Source: Rickettsiales bacterium
Lineage (GTDB): Bacteria; Pseudomonadota; Alphaproteobacteria; TMED127
DNA: 19,572 bases
NCBI GenBank assembly: GCA_002706585.1
Contig: PALU01000051.1
Coordinates: 1 to 19,572, forward strand
Direction: 5' to 3'
Below are positions 11,052 to 18,407 of the stretch, one piece after another (the first letter of the stretch is position 1; every line of letters starts with the position of its first letter). Under the pieces are notes generated by a model. That model worked only from the letters and a program-made list of their open reading frames with translations, was not told the DNA's origin and made no database searches. Made by a program: the position numbers and the translations under genes.

Positions 11052-11531
11052 CTAATTTCCAACTACAGTAACTGCTCTTCGATTTTCTGCCCATGATTCA
11101 GATGTACTCCCAGAAGCAGCTGGTCTCTCTTTACCATAACTTATAACTGAAACCCTTCCGGTATCAACACCTAATGAAACTAAAAATTCTTTAACAGAAT
11201 TAGCTCGTCTTTCACCCAACGCCAAGTTGTATTCTCTTGTGCCTCTTTCATCACAATGTCCTTCAATTAAAATCTGAAATCCTGGTGTTGACTTTAACCA
11301 GTTAGCCTGAGTTTCTAAAACATAAGCAGACGCTGAGTTAATATTATGCTTATCAGTCTCAAAATAAACTCTATCGCCTATTTCATTTTGAAGGTAAGCC
11401 TGAAGATTAGCCTGTTTTGAGTCACCATACTCATAAGAAGGTGAATCTGAGGAAGAACCTCCTCCACCTAAGGTCTCGCACCCTGCAACCATCAATATGC
11501 TTGCGAATAACGCTATATATTTATTTTTCAT
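11052..11531 (-). CDS. pal: Peptidoglycan-associated lipoprotein Pal
   Basis: Pal is an outer-membrane lipoprotein whose OmpA-like domain binds peptidoglycan and which interacts with TolB and TolA. The 159 residues start with a lipoprotein signal peptide ending in the lipobox MVAGC (Cys 18). A Gly/Ser-rich linker follows, then an OmpA-like domain (about 50-157) with YFETDKHNI, EGHCDERGTREYNLALGERRA and SYGKERP, the conserved peptidoglycan-binding pattern. The start is supported by AAGGGT at 11539-11544, one of few good Shine-Dalgarno sequences here. It has its own promoter-like sequence and a terminator downstream, so a short, strongly expressed transcript is likely. Confidence 0.97.
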   Translation of the reverse strand: MKNKYIALFASILMVAGCETLGGGGSSSDSPSYEYGDSKQANLQAYLQNEIGDRVYFETDKHNINSASAYVLETQANWLKSTPGFQILIEGHCDERGTREYNLALGERRANSVKEFLVSLGVDTGRVSVISYGKERPAASGSTSESWAENRRAVTVVGN

Positions 11532-11561
11532 TTATTTTACCCTTATAATTATTATTTATAA

Positions 11562-11590
11562 TTTTTACATTCTGGAGAATCATAAGTCAA
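11562..11590 (-). promoter_or_regulatory. Promoter of pal (TTGACT-17-TAAAAA)
   Basis: On the minus strand TTGACT (11585-11590) is followed after exactly 17 bases by TAAAAA (11562-11567), about 30 bases before the pal ATG, with a Shine-Dalgarno AAGGGT (11539-11544) in between. The element matches the one upstream of the neighbouring lipoprotein gene almost exactly, which supports its being functional. Confidence 0.7.
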
Positions 11591-11635
11591 TGCTATTAAG
11601 GTTTTTTTTCAAACCGGCATTATTCCATTTTTAAA

Positions 11636-11818
11636 CTAATTTCTAACGTTATAAATCTTTACAGTACAAGAACCGCGACAGTCAACACTATCGTGTGTTG
11701 GGATCTCTTTAAAAGAATCATCAACTAATAAAGTATCTGCCCCTCCGACTTTATCAGTTAGCCCACATCCGGAAACAATAAAAGCTGCAAATAATAATGC
11801 AAATATTTTTAATTTCAT
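11636..11818 (-). CDS. Small lipoprotein of unknown function between tolB and pal
   Basis: I do not recognise this 60-residue protein. It begins with a textbook lipoprotein signal peptide: MKLKIF, a hydrophobic core, and the lipobox VSGC with Cys 18. The mature part would be only 43 residues, acidic to neutral, containing DCRGSC (Cys 47 and Cys 51), which could form a disulfide in the periplasm. It is preceded by a strong Shine-Dalgarno AAGGGTGAG (11825-11833, six bases before the ATG) and by a promoter nearly identical to that of pal. This combination of start signals makes it a real gene despite its size. Its place inside the tol-pal cluster suggests an envelope role. A link to Pal or TolB is inference only. 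Confidence 0.8.
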   Translation of the reverse strand: MKLKIFALLFAAFIVSGCGLTDKVGGADTLLVDDSFKEIPTHDSVDCRGSCTVKIYNVRN

Positions 11819-11852
11819 AAATAACTCACCCTTGGAAGTTTAACTTTTAACA

Positions 11853-11881
11853 TTTTTACATTCTGATTTACCATAAGTCAA
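11853..11881 (-). promoter_or_regulatory. Promoter of the small lipoprotein gene (TTGACT-17-TAAAAA)
   Basis: On the minus strand TTGACT (11876-11881) is followed after 17 bases by TAAAAA (11853-11858), in the 91-base gap after tolB. It shares two blocks with the pal promoter: CATTGACTTATG and CAGAATGTAAAAAT, separated in both by six mostly different bases. Matching spacing and repeated occurrence make it more credible than other AT-rich promoter guesses in this window. Confidence 0.7.
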
Positions 11882-11909
11882 TGTTTTTATATTTAGACTG
11901 TTTTTATAA

Positions 11910-13217
11910 TTATGGTAATAATCCTGACCACGCAGGATCTGAAGCATCCGATGGAGTAATCATTTCTCTTAAATTAACTCCAGTTAAGTCAATTAATTTT
12001 ATTTTTGGAGCGCCTATTTTTCCTTTCTTTATTTTAGATTGGCTGTAAAAAGCTAAAACTCTTCCATTAGGCGACCAAGTTGGTCCTTCAACAAGATACG
12101 ATTTGTATACTACTCTCTCTCCTTTTCCATCAGTATACATTACACCAATGTAAAATTCACCACCTTGAAATTTTGTGAAAGCTATCAAATCTCCTCTAGG
12201 TGACCATACAGGTGTAGCATATTTTCCATTTCCAAAACTTATTCTTTTAATTTTCTTTGATTTAAGTTCCATTATATATATTTTCTGACTGCCACTTCTA
12301 TCTGATTCAAATGTAATGTATTTACCATCAGGGGAATAAGACGGAGCAGTATCAATGCCTTCGTAGTAAGTAAGTTGATTCATTTCAAGATTTGATAGAT
12401 TCATCTCATATATATCTGTATTGCCATCTCTGGCTAAGCTCATGACAAGCTTTTTACCATCGGGAGAAAATCTCGGACTGAATGTCATTCCAGGAAAATC
12501 ACCTAGAACTCTTTGGACCCCAGTATTTAAATCTAATATAAATATCCTAGGAATCTTTTTGTTATAGGACAAGTAAGCAACTTTTTGTGCAGCAGGTGAA
12601 AATCTTGGAGTTAAGGCAAGAAAAGTTCCATCAGTTAAGAATTTATGATTTTCACCATCTTGATCAACAATTGCTAATCTTTTTTTTCTATTCATTTTTG
12701 AACCTGATTCTGAGATATACACTATCCTGCTATCAAAATATCCTGACTCACCAGTTATTCTTTGATATATTATATCAGATATTTCATGGGCGATCCTTCC
12801 CCAGTTAGAAACTTCAGTTGTAAGTTGCTGTGCAACCATTTGTTTTTCGGAAAGGATATCCCAAAGTCTAAATTCAATATTAAGTTCTGTTTTATTAATA
12901 TCAACTTTTCCATATACAAGTCCTTGAGCGGTTGTAAGCCTCCAATCTGGAAATGATGGTCTTTCTTCAAAATCAATTTGATCATCAATAAACAATTTTT
13001 TTGGTAACATTAAGAAGAGACCAGAGCGTGAAAGATTATTTTTTATGACTTTATTAATATTTTTGGATAAATTCTTCTCTTCACTATTTTTTGAATTAAA
13101 ATCAAGAATAGCCATAGGAATAGGTTCGGTGTTACCTTGTGTGATATCAATCCTTAATTCAGCATTTACATAAAAAGGAATTAACAGAAATAAATATAAA
13201 AATAATACTCTAAACAT
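11910..13217 (-). CDS. tolB: Tol-Pal system periplasmic protein TolB
   Basis: TolB is a periplasmic beta-propeller protein that binds Pal and is released by TolA during outer-membrane constriction. The 435 residues match the family. A signal peptide (MFRVLFLYLFLLIPFYVNA, cleavage near residue 19) is followed by the TolB N-terminal domain (about 20-165, with DFERSGLF-like SRSGLF and WRLTTAQGLVYGKV). A C-terminal propeller of repeated blades (about 190-435) carries WD40-like phrases such as FSPDGKKLVMS, YSPDGKYITFESDRSGSQ, WSPRGDLIAFT and WSPNGRVLAFYSQ. The ATG at 13217 lies two bases after the tolA stop, so tolA and tolB are cotranscribed. Confidence 0.97.
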   Translation of the reverse strand: MFRVLFLYLFLLIPFYVNAELRIDITQGNTEPIPMAILDFNSKNSEEKNLSKNINKVIKNNLSRSGLFLMLPKKLFIDDQIDFEERPSFPDWRLTTAQGLVYGKVDINKTELNIEFRLWDILSEKQMVAQQLTTEVSNWGRIAHEISDIIYQRITGESGYFDSRIVYISESGSKMNRKKRLAIVDQDGENHKFLTDGTFLALTPRFSPAAQKVAYLSYNKKIPRIFILDLNTGVQRVLGDFPGMTFSPRFSPDGKKLVMSLARDGNTDIYEMNLSNLEMNQLTYYEGIDTAPSYSPDGKYITFESDRSGSQKIYIMELKSKKIKRISFGNGKYATPVWSPRGDLIAFTKFQGGEFYIGVMYTDGKGERVVYKSYLVEGPTWSPNGRVLAFYSQSKIKKGKIGAPKIKLIDLTGVNLREMITPSDASDPAWSGLLP

Positions 13218-13219
13218 AT

Positions 13220-14007
13220 CTAATTAAACATAATAGATGGGTTAAAATCTAAAATCAAAGATTTCCATACATCATATTTCTTTTTTGGAACTTTTAATTT
13301 TTTGCAATCTGGGTGATTAACAGCTCTCATTGCACTTTCAGCAGCTGCTCTAAAAAAACTATCTTTAAGATTTCTATCATTAATTAATTTTGAATACATA
13401 ACATTACCGTTTTCATCAAGTTTAAGTTCAATTGAAACAACAAGATCCTTAATATTTTTTGCTCCTGCTGGAACTATCCAGCAATCATAAAACTGTTTTC
13501 TAATCATGTCTAATTCTGAAATAGTTAATTTTTCACCTAAGTTAAGACTTTTCAATTCTTTTTCATCTTCTTTTATGTCTTCTTCTTTTATATCTTCATC
13601 ATTTTTTTTTATTTTTTGCTTATTTTCAGATTTAACTTTTTCTATTGATTTTAATATACTCTCCATTCTTTTTTTTTCATTTTTTGTTGATTTAACCTCT
13701 TTGTTTTTTTTAACCTCTTTCTTTTTTTTTTTTTTATATTTTTTTCTTTTATTGCAAATTCTGGAGGTGTAGGTTTTGATTTTGGTTTAGGTGGGTCAAA
13801 AAATTCTTTTTTTGATTTTACTTTACTTTTTTTTTTTTTTTCATTGTTTTGTAATTTGTTGATGGTTACATCGGAAATATCAACTACTTCAAGAGGAATC
13901 TCATATATTTCAAATCTTTTATTTTTCTTGAACAATTCTGCACCATATACAAAAAAATATAAAATAAAGAAATGAAGAAAAATTGATTTTAAAATTCCTT
14001 TAGCCAT
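13220..14007 (-). CDS. tolA: Tol-Pal inner-membrane linker TolA, frame broken at an A14 tract
   Basis: TolA spans the periplasm from a single inner-membrane helix to TolB/Pal at the outer membrane and transmits proton-motive force from TolQR. The first frame (ATG 14007) gives a short cytoplasmic start, one transmembrane helix (about 8-22) and a Pro/Lys-rich linker (PPKPKSKPTPPEF). The C-terminal part, in another frame down to TAG 13220, gives a Lys/Glu-rich linker and the TolA domain III (CWIVPAGAK, AAAESAMRAV, YDVWKSLILDF). The two frames overlap at an A14 tract (13722-13735). One extra A, or a -1 ribosomal shift there, joins them into about 262 residues. ATG 13666 alone would give a domain with no membrane anchor, which does not fit TolA's role. 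A second, even longer tract (A15 at 13827-13841) lies in the same gene and keeps the frame. Confidence 0.85.
13722..13735 (-). repeat. A14 homopolymer at the tolA frame break
   Basis: Minus-strand context is AATAT-A14-GAAAG. The frame from the tolA ATG leaves the tract into an Arg/Lys-rich dead end that stops about 20 codons later. The frame one base back leads into KEVKKNKEVKS and then the conserved domain III. The run contains A-AAA-AAA in the zero frame, a sequence known to permit -1 ribosomal slippage; polymerase slippage to A15 would have the same effect. Confidence 0.9.
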
Positions 14008-14015
14008 TAGAATTT

Positions 14016-14417
14016 TTATTTGAGCTTGGTCACTAAAGCTACTTTCTTAAATCCAGATTTGTTCATCAAACTCATTAAATCCATAATTTTTCCATAATTT
14101 AATTTTTTATCACCTTTTAAATAGATTTTTAGATCTTTATTTTTCTCTTTTAATTGGGTTAACTTATTTATGAGTTGATTTTTTGAAAATTTTTTTTTTT
14201 GCAAGTAAACATCACCTTTTGAATCAATTGATACAGTAACTGGGTCATTTTTTTCATTCTTTAAAATTGAAGAACTCTCAGGAAGATTTATTTTAATTCC
14301 AGCAGTTAGCAAAGGTGCAGTAACCATAAAAATTATTAATAATACCAACATTACGTCAACAAATGGTGTTACATTTATATCCGAGATAGTAGATTTTGTT
14401 TTATACTTTTTTTTCAA
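14016..14417 (-). CDS. tolR: Tol-Pal proton-channel subunit TolR (ExbD family)
   Basis: TolR is an inner-membrane protein that, with TolQ, converts proton-motive force into movement of TolA. The 133 residues show the ExbD/TolR layout: a basic start, SDINVTPFVDVMLVLLIIFMVTAP with the conserved membrane Asp at residue 21, and a small periplasmic domain ending in GFKKVALVTK. The start is TTG at 14417, supported by AGAAGG at 14422-14427 (four bases before it, overlapping the tolQ stop). There is no in-frame ATG before the conserved block. It lies 8 bases after tolQ and 8 before tolA. An A11 tract (14190-14200) keeps the frame. Confidence 0.96.
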   Translation of the reverse strand: MKKKYKTKSTISDINVTPFVDVMLVLLIIFMVTAPLLTAGIKINLPESSSILKNEKNDPVTVSIDSKGDVYLQKKKFSKNQLINKLTQLKEKNKDLKIYLKGDKKLNYGKIMDLMSLMNKSGFKKVALVTKLK

Positions 14418-14425
14418 AATACCTT

Positions 14426-15139
14426 CTATCTGAAAATCTCTTTGGAAATTATTACTATTATTTCTTCAGAAAATACTTCAAGCTTATTATTAACATTTTC
14501 AAGCATATTATTAAACTTATTGAAAAATAATACAGCTGGGATTGCAGCAACTAATCCTAACGCGGTTGCAAATAAAGCTTCAGCAATTCCAGGTGCAACT
14601 ACCGCCAAACTTGTATTTTGAGAAATTCCAATAGCTGTGAAACTGTTCATTATTCCCCAAACAGTTCCAAATAATCCAATAAATGGTGCGGTAGAACCAA
14701 CTGAGGCCAAAAAATTTAAACCATTTTCTAAATTACTTAATTCTTTATTAATTACTATATCCATTTCTTTTTTTACATTTTCACAAAAACTTTTTTTAAA
14801 TTCGAAACTTTTATTTGATAAACCAGATTTTATCTTTTCAAAATAAACCATTGATGAGAAAAAAACTGCTTCTATTGGGTGTGTTGGTTGGGACCCAACT
14901 CTTTTAGAAAGTTTGCTTAAAGTTTCACTGGCATAAAAAAGCTCTTCAAAATCCTCAGTATCAATTAAAATTCCCTTTAAATTTGTATATTTAGAGAAGA
15001 TAATTGCCCACGACCAAATTGAAGAAAGTAATAATACAATTATTACGAGTTTTACGACAATGTCTGCATCTAGAAATAATGAAAGAAGTGAAAAATCACT
15101 TGCTTCATCTAAAACAATTTTTTCGACTGATTCATCCAT
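14426..15139 (-). CDS. tolQ: Tol-Pal proton-channel subunit TolQ (ExbB/MotA family)
   Basis: TolQ forms the pentameric inner-membrane channel around TolR that drives TolA. From ATG 15139 it has 237 residues, in line with the family. There are three hydrophobic segments: about 28-48 (VVKLVIIVLLLSSIWSWAII), then two after about 135, with the signature FLASVGSTAPFIGLFGTVWGIMNSF followed by VVAPGIAEALFATALGLVAAIPAVLFF. I prefer ATG 15139 over the TTG at 15145, which would add only two residues; no Shine-Dalgarno distinguishes them. It follows ybgC by 10 bases. Confidence 0.96.
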   Translation of the reverse strand: MDESVEKIVLDEASDFSLLSLFLDADIVVKLVIIVLLLSSIWSWAIIFSKYTNLKGILIDTEDFEELFYASETLSKLSKRVGSQPTHPIEAVFFSSMVYFEKIKSGLSNKSFEFKKSFCENVKKEMDIVINKELSNLENGLNFLASVGSTAPFIGLFGTVWGIMNSFTAIGISQNTSLAVVAPGIAEALFATALGLVAAIPAVLFFNKFNNMLENVNNKLEVFSEEIIVIISKEIFR

Positions 15140-15149
15140 ATACAAATTG

Positions 15150-15563
15150 TTATACTACTTCCATTAATTTAAATCTAGATATTAAATCACTAGGAAGTCT
15201 CAAAGGTAGTTTGGACTCAGCATCTATCCATACCAATTTTACTTTAATCTTACATAAAAGGGTTTTATTTTTTAAAATATTATGTTGAAGGTAAAAAGAT
15301 GCCATTTTGTTTCCAACTAAAAAAGTTGATAATATTAAATTATCAAACAAAAAAGCTGGCTTAAAATATTCCGCATTTATTTCTCTTATAACAAAAAAAT
15401 GAGTTTTTAAACTAATTTTCCTTACTATGTCTGGAAAAGAATCTATCAACATTTTGCTTCTGGCTCTTTCAGCAAATCTCAAATAAGACGTATGATAAGA
15501 ATACCCAGTAGAATCAGTATCTTCATAAAAAACTATGAAATTTGTACAGTGTATTTTTTTCAT
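15150..15563 (-). CDS. ybgC: Acyl-CoA thioesterase YbgC (tol-pal associated, hot-dog fold)
   Basis: YbgC hydrolyses acyl-CoA (or acyl-ACP) thioesters and is linked to phospholipid metabolism near the Tol system. The 137 residues carry the 4-hydroxybenzoyl-CoA-thioesterase-like signature FYEDTDSTGYSYHTSYLRFAERARSKML at about 12-39, whose Asp in EDTDSTG corresponds to the catalytic Asp. Its place directly before tolQ is the standard proteobacterial arrangement. The ATG lies 6 bases after the ruvB stop. Confidence 0.95.
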   Translation of the reverse strand: MKKIHCTNFIVFYEDTDSTGYSYHTSYLRFAERARSKMLIDSFPDIVRKISLKTHFFVIREINAEYFKPAFLFDNLILSTFLVGNKMASFYLQHNILKNKTLLCKIKVKLVWIDAESKLPLRLPSDLISRFKLMEVV

Positions 15564-15569
15564 ACAAAA

Positions 15570-16553
15570 TCACTCAATATGATTTAATCCTTTTTTTGAT
15601 AAAATTCTTCCCCTTGATGTCCTTTGAACCAAACCTCTTTGCATTAAATAAGGTTCAATTACATCTTCGATAATATCTCTTTGTTCAAGTAATGCTGCGC
15701 TTAAAGTTTCAATTCCTACAGGACCACCGTTGTAATTTTCTAAAATACATTTTAAGTATTTTCTATCCATTTCATCAAGACCTTCACTATCTATTCGCAT
15801 TTTCTCTAATGAATCAATTACGAGATTTAAATCTATTTTGTTTTTGTTTAACACAACTGAAAAATCAATTATCCGATTCATTAATCTTATTGCTATTCTT
15901 GGTGTACCTCTAGATCTTTTGGCTATTTCTAATGAAGCATTGCTGTCAATCAAAACTTTTAACTTTCTTGCATTTAATTCAATAATATTTTTTATATCCG
16001 TAGGTTCATAAAAACCTAATTGAAGTTGAATACCAAATCTATCTCTTAACGGCCTAGACAATAAGCCAAGTCTAGTGGTAGCGCCTATTAATGTAAATTG
16101 ATCAATTGAGATCTGCATCACACGTGCGGAAGGGCCTGAACCAATTATATAATCACATTTAAAATCTTCCATTGCAGGATATAAAGTTTCTTCAATTATT
16201 GGAGAAAGTCTGTGTATCTCATCAATGAATAAAATATCTCCAAGTGATAAATTACTCATCAATGTAACTAGATCTCCTTTTTTAGTAAATGCTGGTCCTG
16301 AAGTTGCATGAATGTTTACTCTTTTTTCTAATGAGATAATATTTGCAAGCGTTGTTTTTCCTAACCCTGGTGGACCATATAATATTATGTGGTCTAAACT
16401 TTTTTTTCTCTTTTCTGAAGATTTTATAAATGTCTTAAGATTATTTTTTATATGTGTCTGACCTATAAATTCATCAATTGATTTTGGCCTTAAACTAAAA
16501 TTTTTTTCTTTAGGTTTTTCAACTGGATTTAAATCTGAGTTTTTTTCATTCAT
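15570..16553 (-). CDS. ruvB: Holliday junction branch-migration ATPase RuvB
   Basis: RuvB is the AAA+ motor that, loaded by RuvA, drives Holliday-junction branch migration in recombination repair. The 327 residues include Walker A GPPGLGKT at 60-67, Walker B LFIDEIHR at about 108-115, the sensor/arginine-finger block GATTRLGLLSRPLRDRFG at 157-174, and a C-terminal winged helix (YNGGPVGIETLSAAL, PYLMQRGLVQRTSRGR). The ATG overlaps the end of ruvA by 8 bases, so the two are coupled. The gene ends in UGA, which shows UGA acting as a stop in this genome. Confidence 0.98.
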   Translation of the reverse strand: MNEKNSDLNPVEKPKEKNFSLRPKSIDEFIGQTHIKNNLKTFIKSSEKRKKSLDHIILYGPPGLGKTTLANIISLEKRVNIHATSGPAFTKKGDLVTLMSNLSLGDILFIDEIHRLSPIIEETLYPAMEDFKCDYIIGSGPSARVMQISIDQFTLIGATTRLGLLSRPLRDRFGIQLQLGFYEPTDIKNIIELNARKLKVLIDSNASLEIAKRSRGTPRIAIRLMNRIIDFSVVLNKNKIDLNLVIDSLEKMRIDSEGLDEMDRKYLKCILENYNGGPVGIETLSAALLEQRDIIEDVIEPYLMQRGLVQRTSRGRILSKKGLNHIE

Positions 16554-17157
16554 CAGATACTCTTGGTTTTGTAAGGTATTTTAATGCAATTGGAATTAAA
16601 AATTCCAATTCTTTTTCTTTATTTTCATTCATTACTCTAGTACAAATTTCTTGAGAAGTCTTGTTTGGATAACCTAAATTTTCTAGACATGAAACTAAAT
16701 CTAAAAATAGATCACTAGTTTTTCCTTTTGAAGAAGGCTTAATTAAAATATTTTTCTTTTTAATTTTTTCTTTTAGTTCATTTACAATCCTCATAGCTAA
16801 TTTATTGCCAACTCCTGATATTGAGGTAAAGAATTGATGGTTTTCAGAAGAAATTGATTCAATAATTTCGTTTCTGCTCATTTGTGATAAAATGTTTAAT
16901 GCCATTTTTCCTCCTACCCCTTGGACGATAAGAAGGTCAGAAAAAATTTCTCTTTCTTCAATTTCTTTAAAACCAAATAAAAGTCTTGCATCTTCTTTTA
17001 TTATTTCGTAGATGTGAAGCGAACAAAATTCTCCCAAATGATTAAAACTTTTTGCTAATTCTTCTGTAATAAAAACTCTGTACACCACACCTTGAGTTTC
17101 TAAATCAACAAAATCGCTACAGTAATATTCAACTTTTCCTTTTAATTTTACAATCAT
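16546..17157 (-). CDS. ruvA: Holliday junction DNA-binding protein RuvA
   Basis: RuvA tetramers bind the Holliday junction and load RuvB. I take ATG 17157, which gives 203 residues beginning MIVKLKGKVEYY, the usual RuvA N-terminal strand; an upstream ATG at 17205 lies within ruvC and adds 16 residues not found in the family. Visible features are the OB-fold start, HIYEIIKEDARLLFGFKEIEERE, the helix-hairpin-helix blocks LLIVQGVGGKMALNIL and ISGVGNKLAMRIVNELKEK, and a C-terminal helical domain (ENLGYPNKTSQEI). The start is two bases after the ruvC stop. It ends in UGA. Confidence 0.96.
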   Translation of the reverse strand: MIVKLKGKVEYYCSDFVDLETQGVVYRVFITEELAKSFNHLGEFCSLHIYEIIKEDARLLFGFKEIEEREIFSDLLIVQGVGGKMALNILSQMSRNEIIESISSENHQFFTSISGVGNKLAMRIVNELKEKIKKKNILIKPSSKGKTSDLFLDLVSCLENLGYPNKTSQEICTRVMNENKEKELEFLIPIALKYLTKPRVSDE

Positions 17158-17159
17158 GA

Positions 17160-17660
17160 TTAAACTAATGATGAAATTTTCGAATTCTTTTGCATTGAAT
17201 GACATATTGCCACAGCAAGTGCATCAGCCGCATCTTCACTTTCCAATAGTAGATCTGGATATAACCTTTCAAGCATTTTAATAATTTGATTTTTATTTGC
17301 ATGTCCATAACCTACTAGATTTTTTTTTACTGTATTCGGAGAATACTCATTAATACACAAACCATTCCTAGCAGCTACTAAAAATACTATTCCCCTTGCT
17401 TTTCCTAATTTTAAACTACTTTCTGGATTTTTATTAGAAAAAATTTTTTCCACTGCAATTGTTTCTGGACAGTGTTTACTAAATACTGAAGAAAGTTGAA
17501 TGAATATCTCATTTAGTCTTTTTTCAAGTTTAGTAGAGCTTTTAGTAGTTATTACACCATGAGAAACGTACTGATCATATGATCCAAAACTTTTGATAAC
17601 TGCCCAACCAGTTTTTTGAAGTCCTGGATCAATTCCAATAATTTTCTTTGATTTTTTCAA
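17160..17660 (-). CDS. ruvC: Crossover junction endodeoxyribonuclease RuvC
   Basis: RuvC cuts Holliday junctions symmetrically, in the RuvABC resolvasome. The 166 residues match the family. The four acidic catalytic residues can be placed by motif: Asp11 in GIDPGLQKTGWAV, Glu71 in VEKIF, and Asp143 and Asp146 in SEDAADALAVAICH. The start is TTG at 17660, whose bases overlap the yebC stop (TTGA); no ATG is available before the essential GIDPG strand. Coupling to yebC is likely. Confidence 0.96.
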   Translation of the reverse strand: MKKSKKIIGIDPGLQKTGWAVIKSFGSYDQYVSHGVITTKSSTKLEKRLNEIFIQLSSVFSKHCPETIAVEKIFSNKNPESSLKLGKARGIVFLVAARNGLCINEYSPNTVKKNLVGYGHANKNQIIKMLERLYPDLLLESEDAADALAVAICHSMQKNSKISSLV

Positions 17661-18403
17661 ATGACTTTTTCCATCAAAGAATCATTAATATTAAAATTAG
17701 AAGAAACATTTTGAACATCATCAAGATCTTCAAGTTTTTCTAAAAGCTTGAAGAGATTTTTTGCATCATCTTCTTTTGAAACTTCAATAATATTTAATGC
17801 TCTCCATTCTAAATTTGAAAATTTTGGCATTCCAAATTTTTTTTCAAGTTTTTCCAAAGATGCATGAAATAACTCTGAAGTTATAATAATTTCATATAAT
17901 TCATCTAATTCTTGTATATCTTCAACTTCTATAGATAGACAAAATTCAAAAAAATTTTCGAAACAATCTATAGAGTTAGAATATGAAACTTTACCAATTT
18001 TTTGAAAATAAGGTTTTACACAACCACTAATTCCAAGATTTCCATTAAATTTTGAAAAGGCAGCTCTTATTTCGGATGCACTTCTATTCCTATTATCCGT
18101 CATTGATTCAACTAAAATTGCTACTCCGCCAGGCCCAAAACCTTCATAAATTATTTCTTCAATGAAATTAGCCTCAGTCGAATTATTTTTTTTTATTGCT
18201 CTTTCAATGTTATCTTTTGACATATTAGAAGATAAAGCATTATTTATTGCAGTCCTTAGTCTTGGATTCGAATCTGGGTCTGGATTTCCTAACTTTGCTG
18301 CAACTGAAATCTCTCTAATTAGTCTTGAGAAAAGTTTTGCTCTTTTTTTATCTTGGGCACCTTTTCTATGCATTATATTTTTAAATTTTGAATGACCTGC
18401 CAT
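17657..18403 (-). CDS. yebC: YebC/TACO1-family protein
   Basis: The family has been described as transcriptional regulators and, more recently, as ribosome-associated factors that help translation of difficult (proline-rich) stretches; this sequence does not decide between these. The 248 residues begin MAGHSKFKNIMHRKGAQDKKRAKLFSRL, the invariant family N-terminus, followed by the middle block IIYEGFGPGGVAILVESMTDNRNRSASEIRAAFSKFNGNLG and the SGCVKPYFQKIG segment. The ATG at 18403 is four bases after the preceding gene. Its place just before ruvC is conserved in many bacteria. It ends in UGA. Confidence 0.96.
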   Translation of the reverse strand: MAGHSKFKNIMHRKGAQDKKRAKLFSRLIREISVAAKLGNPDPDSNPRLRTAINNALSSNMSKDNIERAIKKNNSTEANFIEEIIYEGFGPGGVAILVESMTDNRNRSASEIRAAFSKFNGNLGISGCVKPYFQKIGKVSYSNSIDCFENFFEFCLSIEVEDIQELDELYEIIITSELFHASLEKLEKKFGMPKFSNLEWRALNIIEVSKEDDAKNLFKLLEKLEDLDDVQNVSSNFNINDSLMEKVI

Positions 18404-18407
18404 AAAA

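Noticed and set aside
11593..11625. Terminator after the small lipoprotein gene (GGTTT-GAAAAA-AAACC)
   Set aside because: The stem is only 5 bp with no following U-run, so it is not a credible terminator.
13220..13666. A separate TonB-C-like gene from ATG 13666
   Set aside because: It has no membrane anchor or signal peptide and supplies the missing TolA domain III directly after the tolA linker.
17158..17205. ruvA start at ATG 17205
   Set aside because: It would add 16 residues inside ruvC ahead of the canonical RuvA start MIVKLKGKV.
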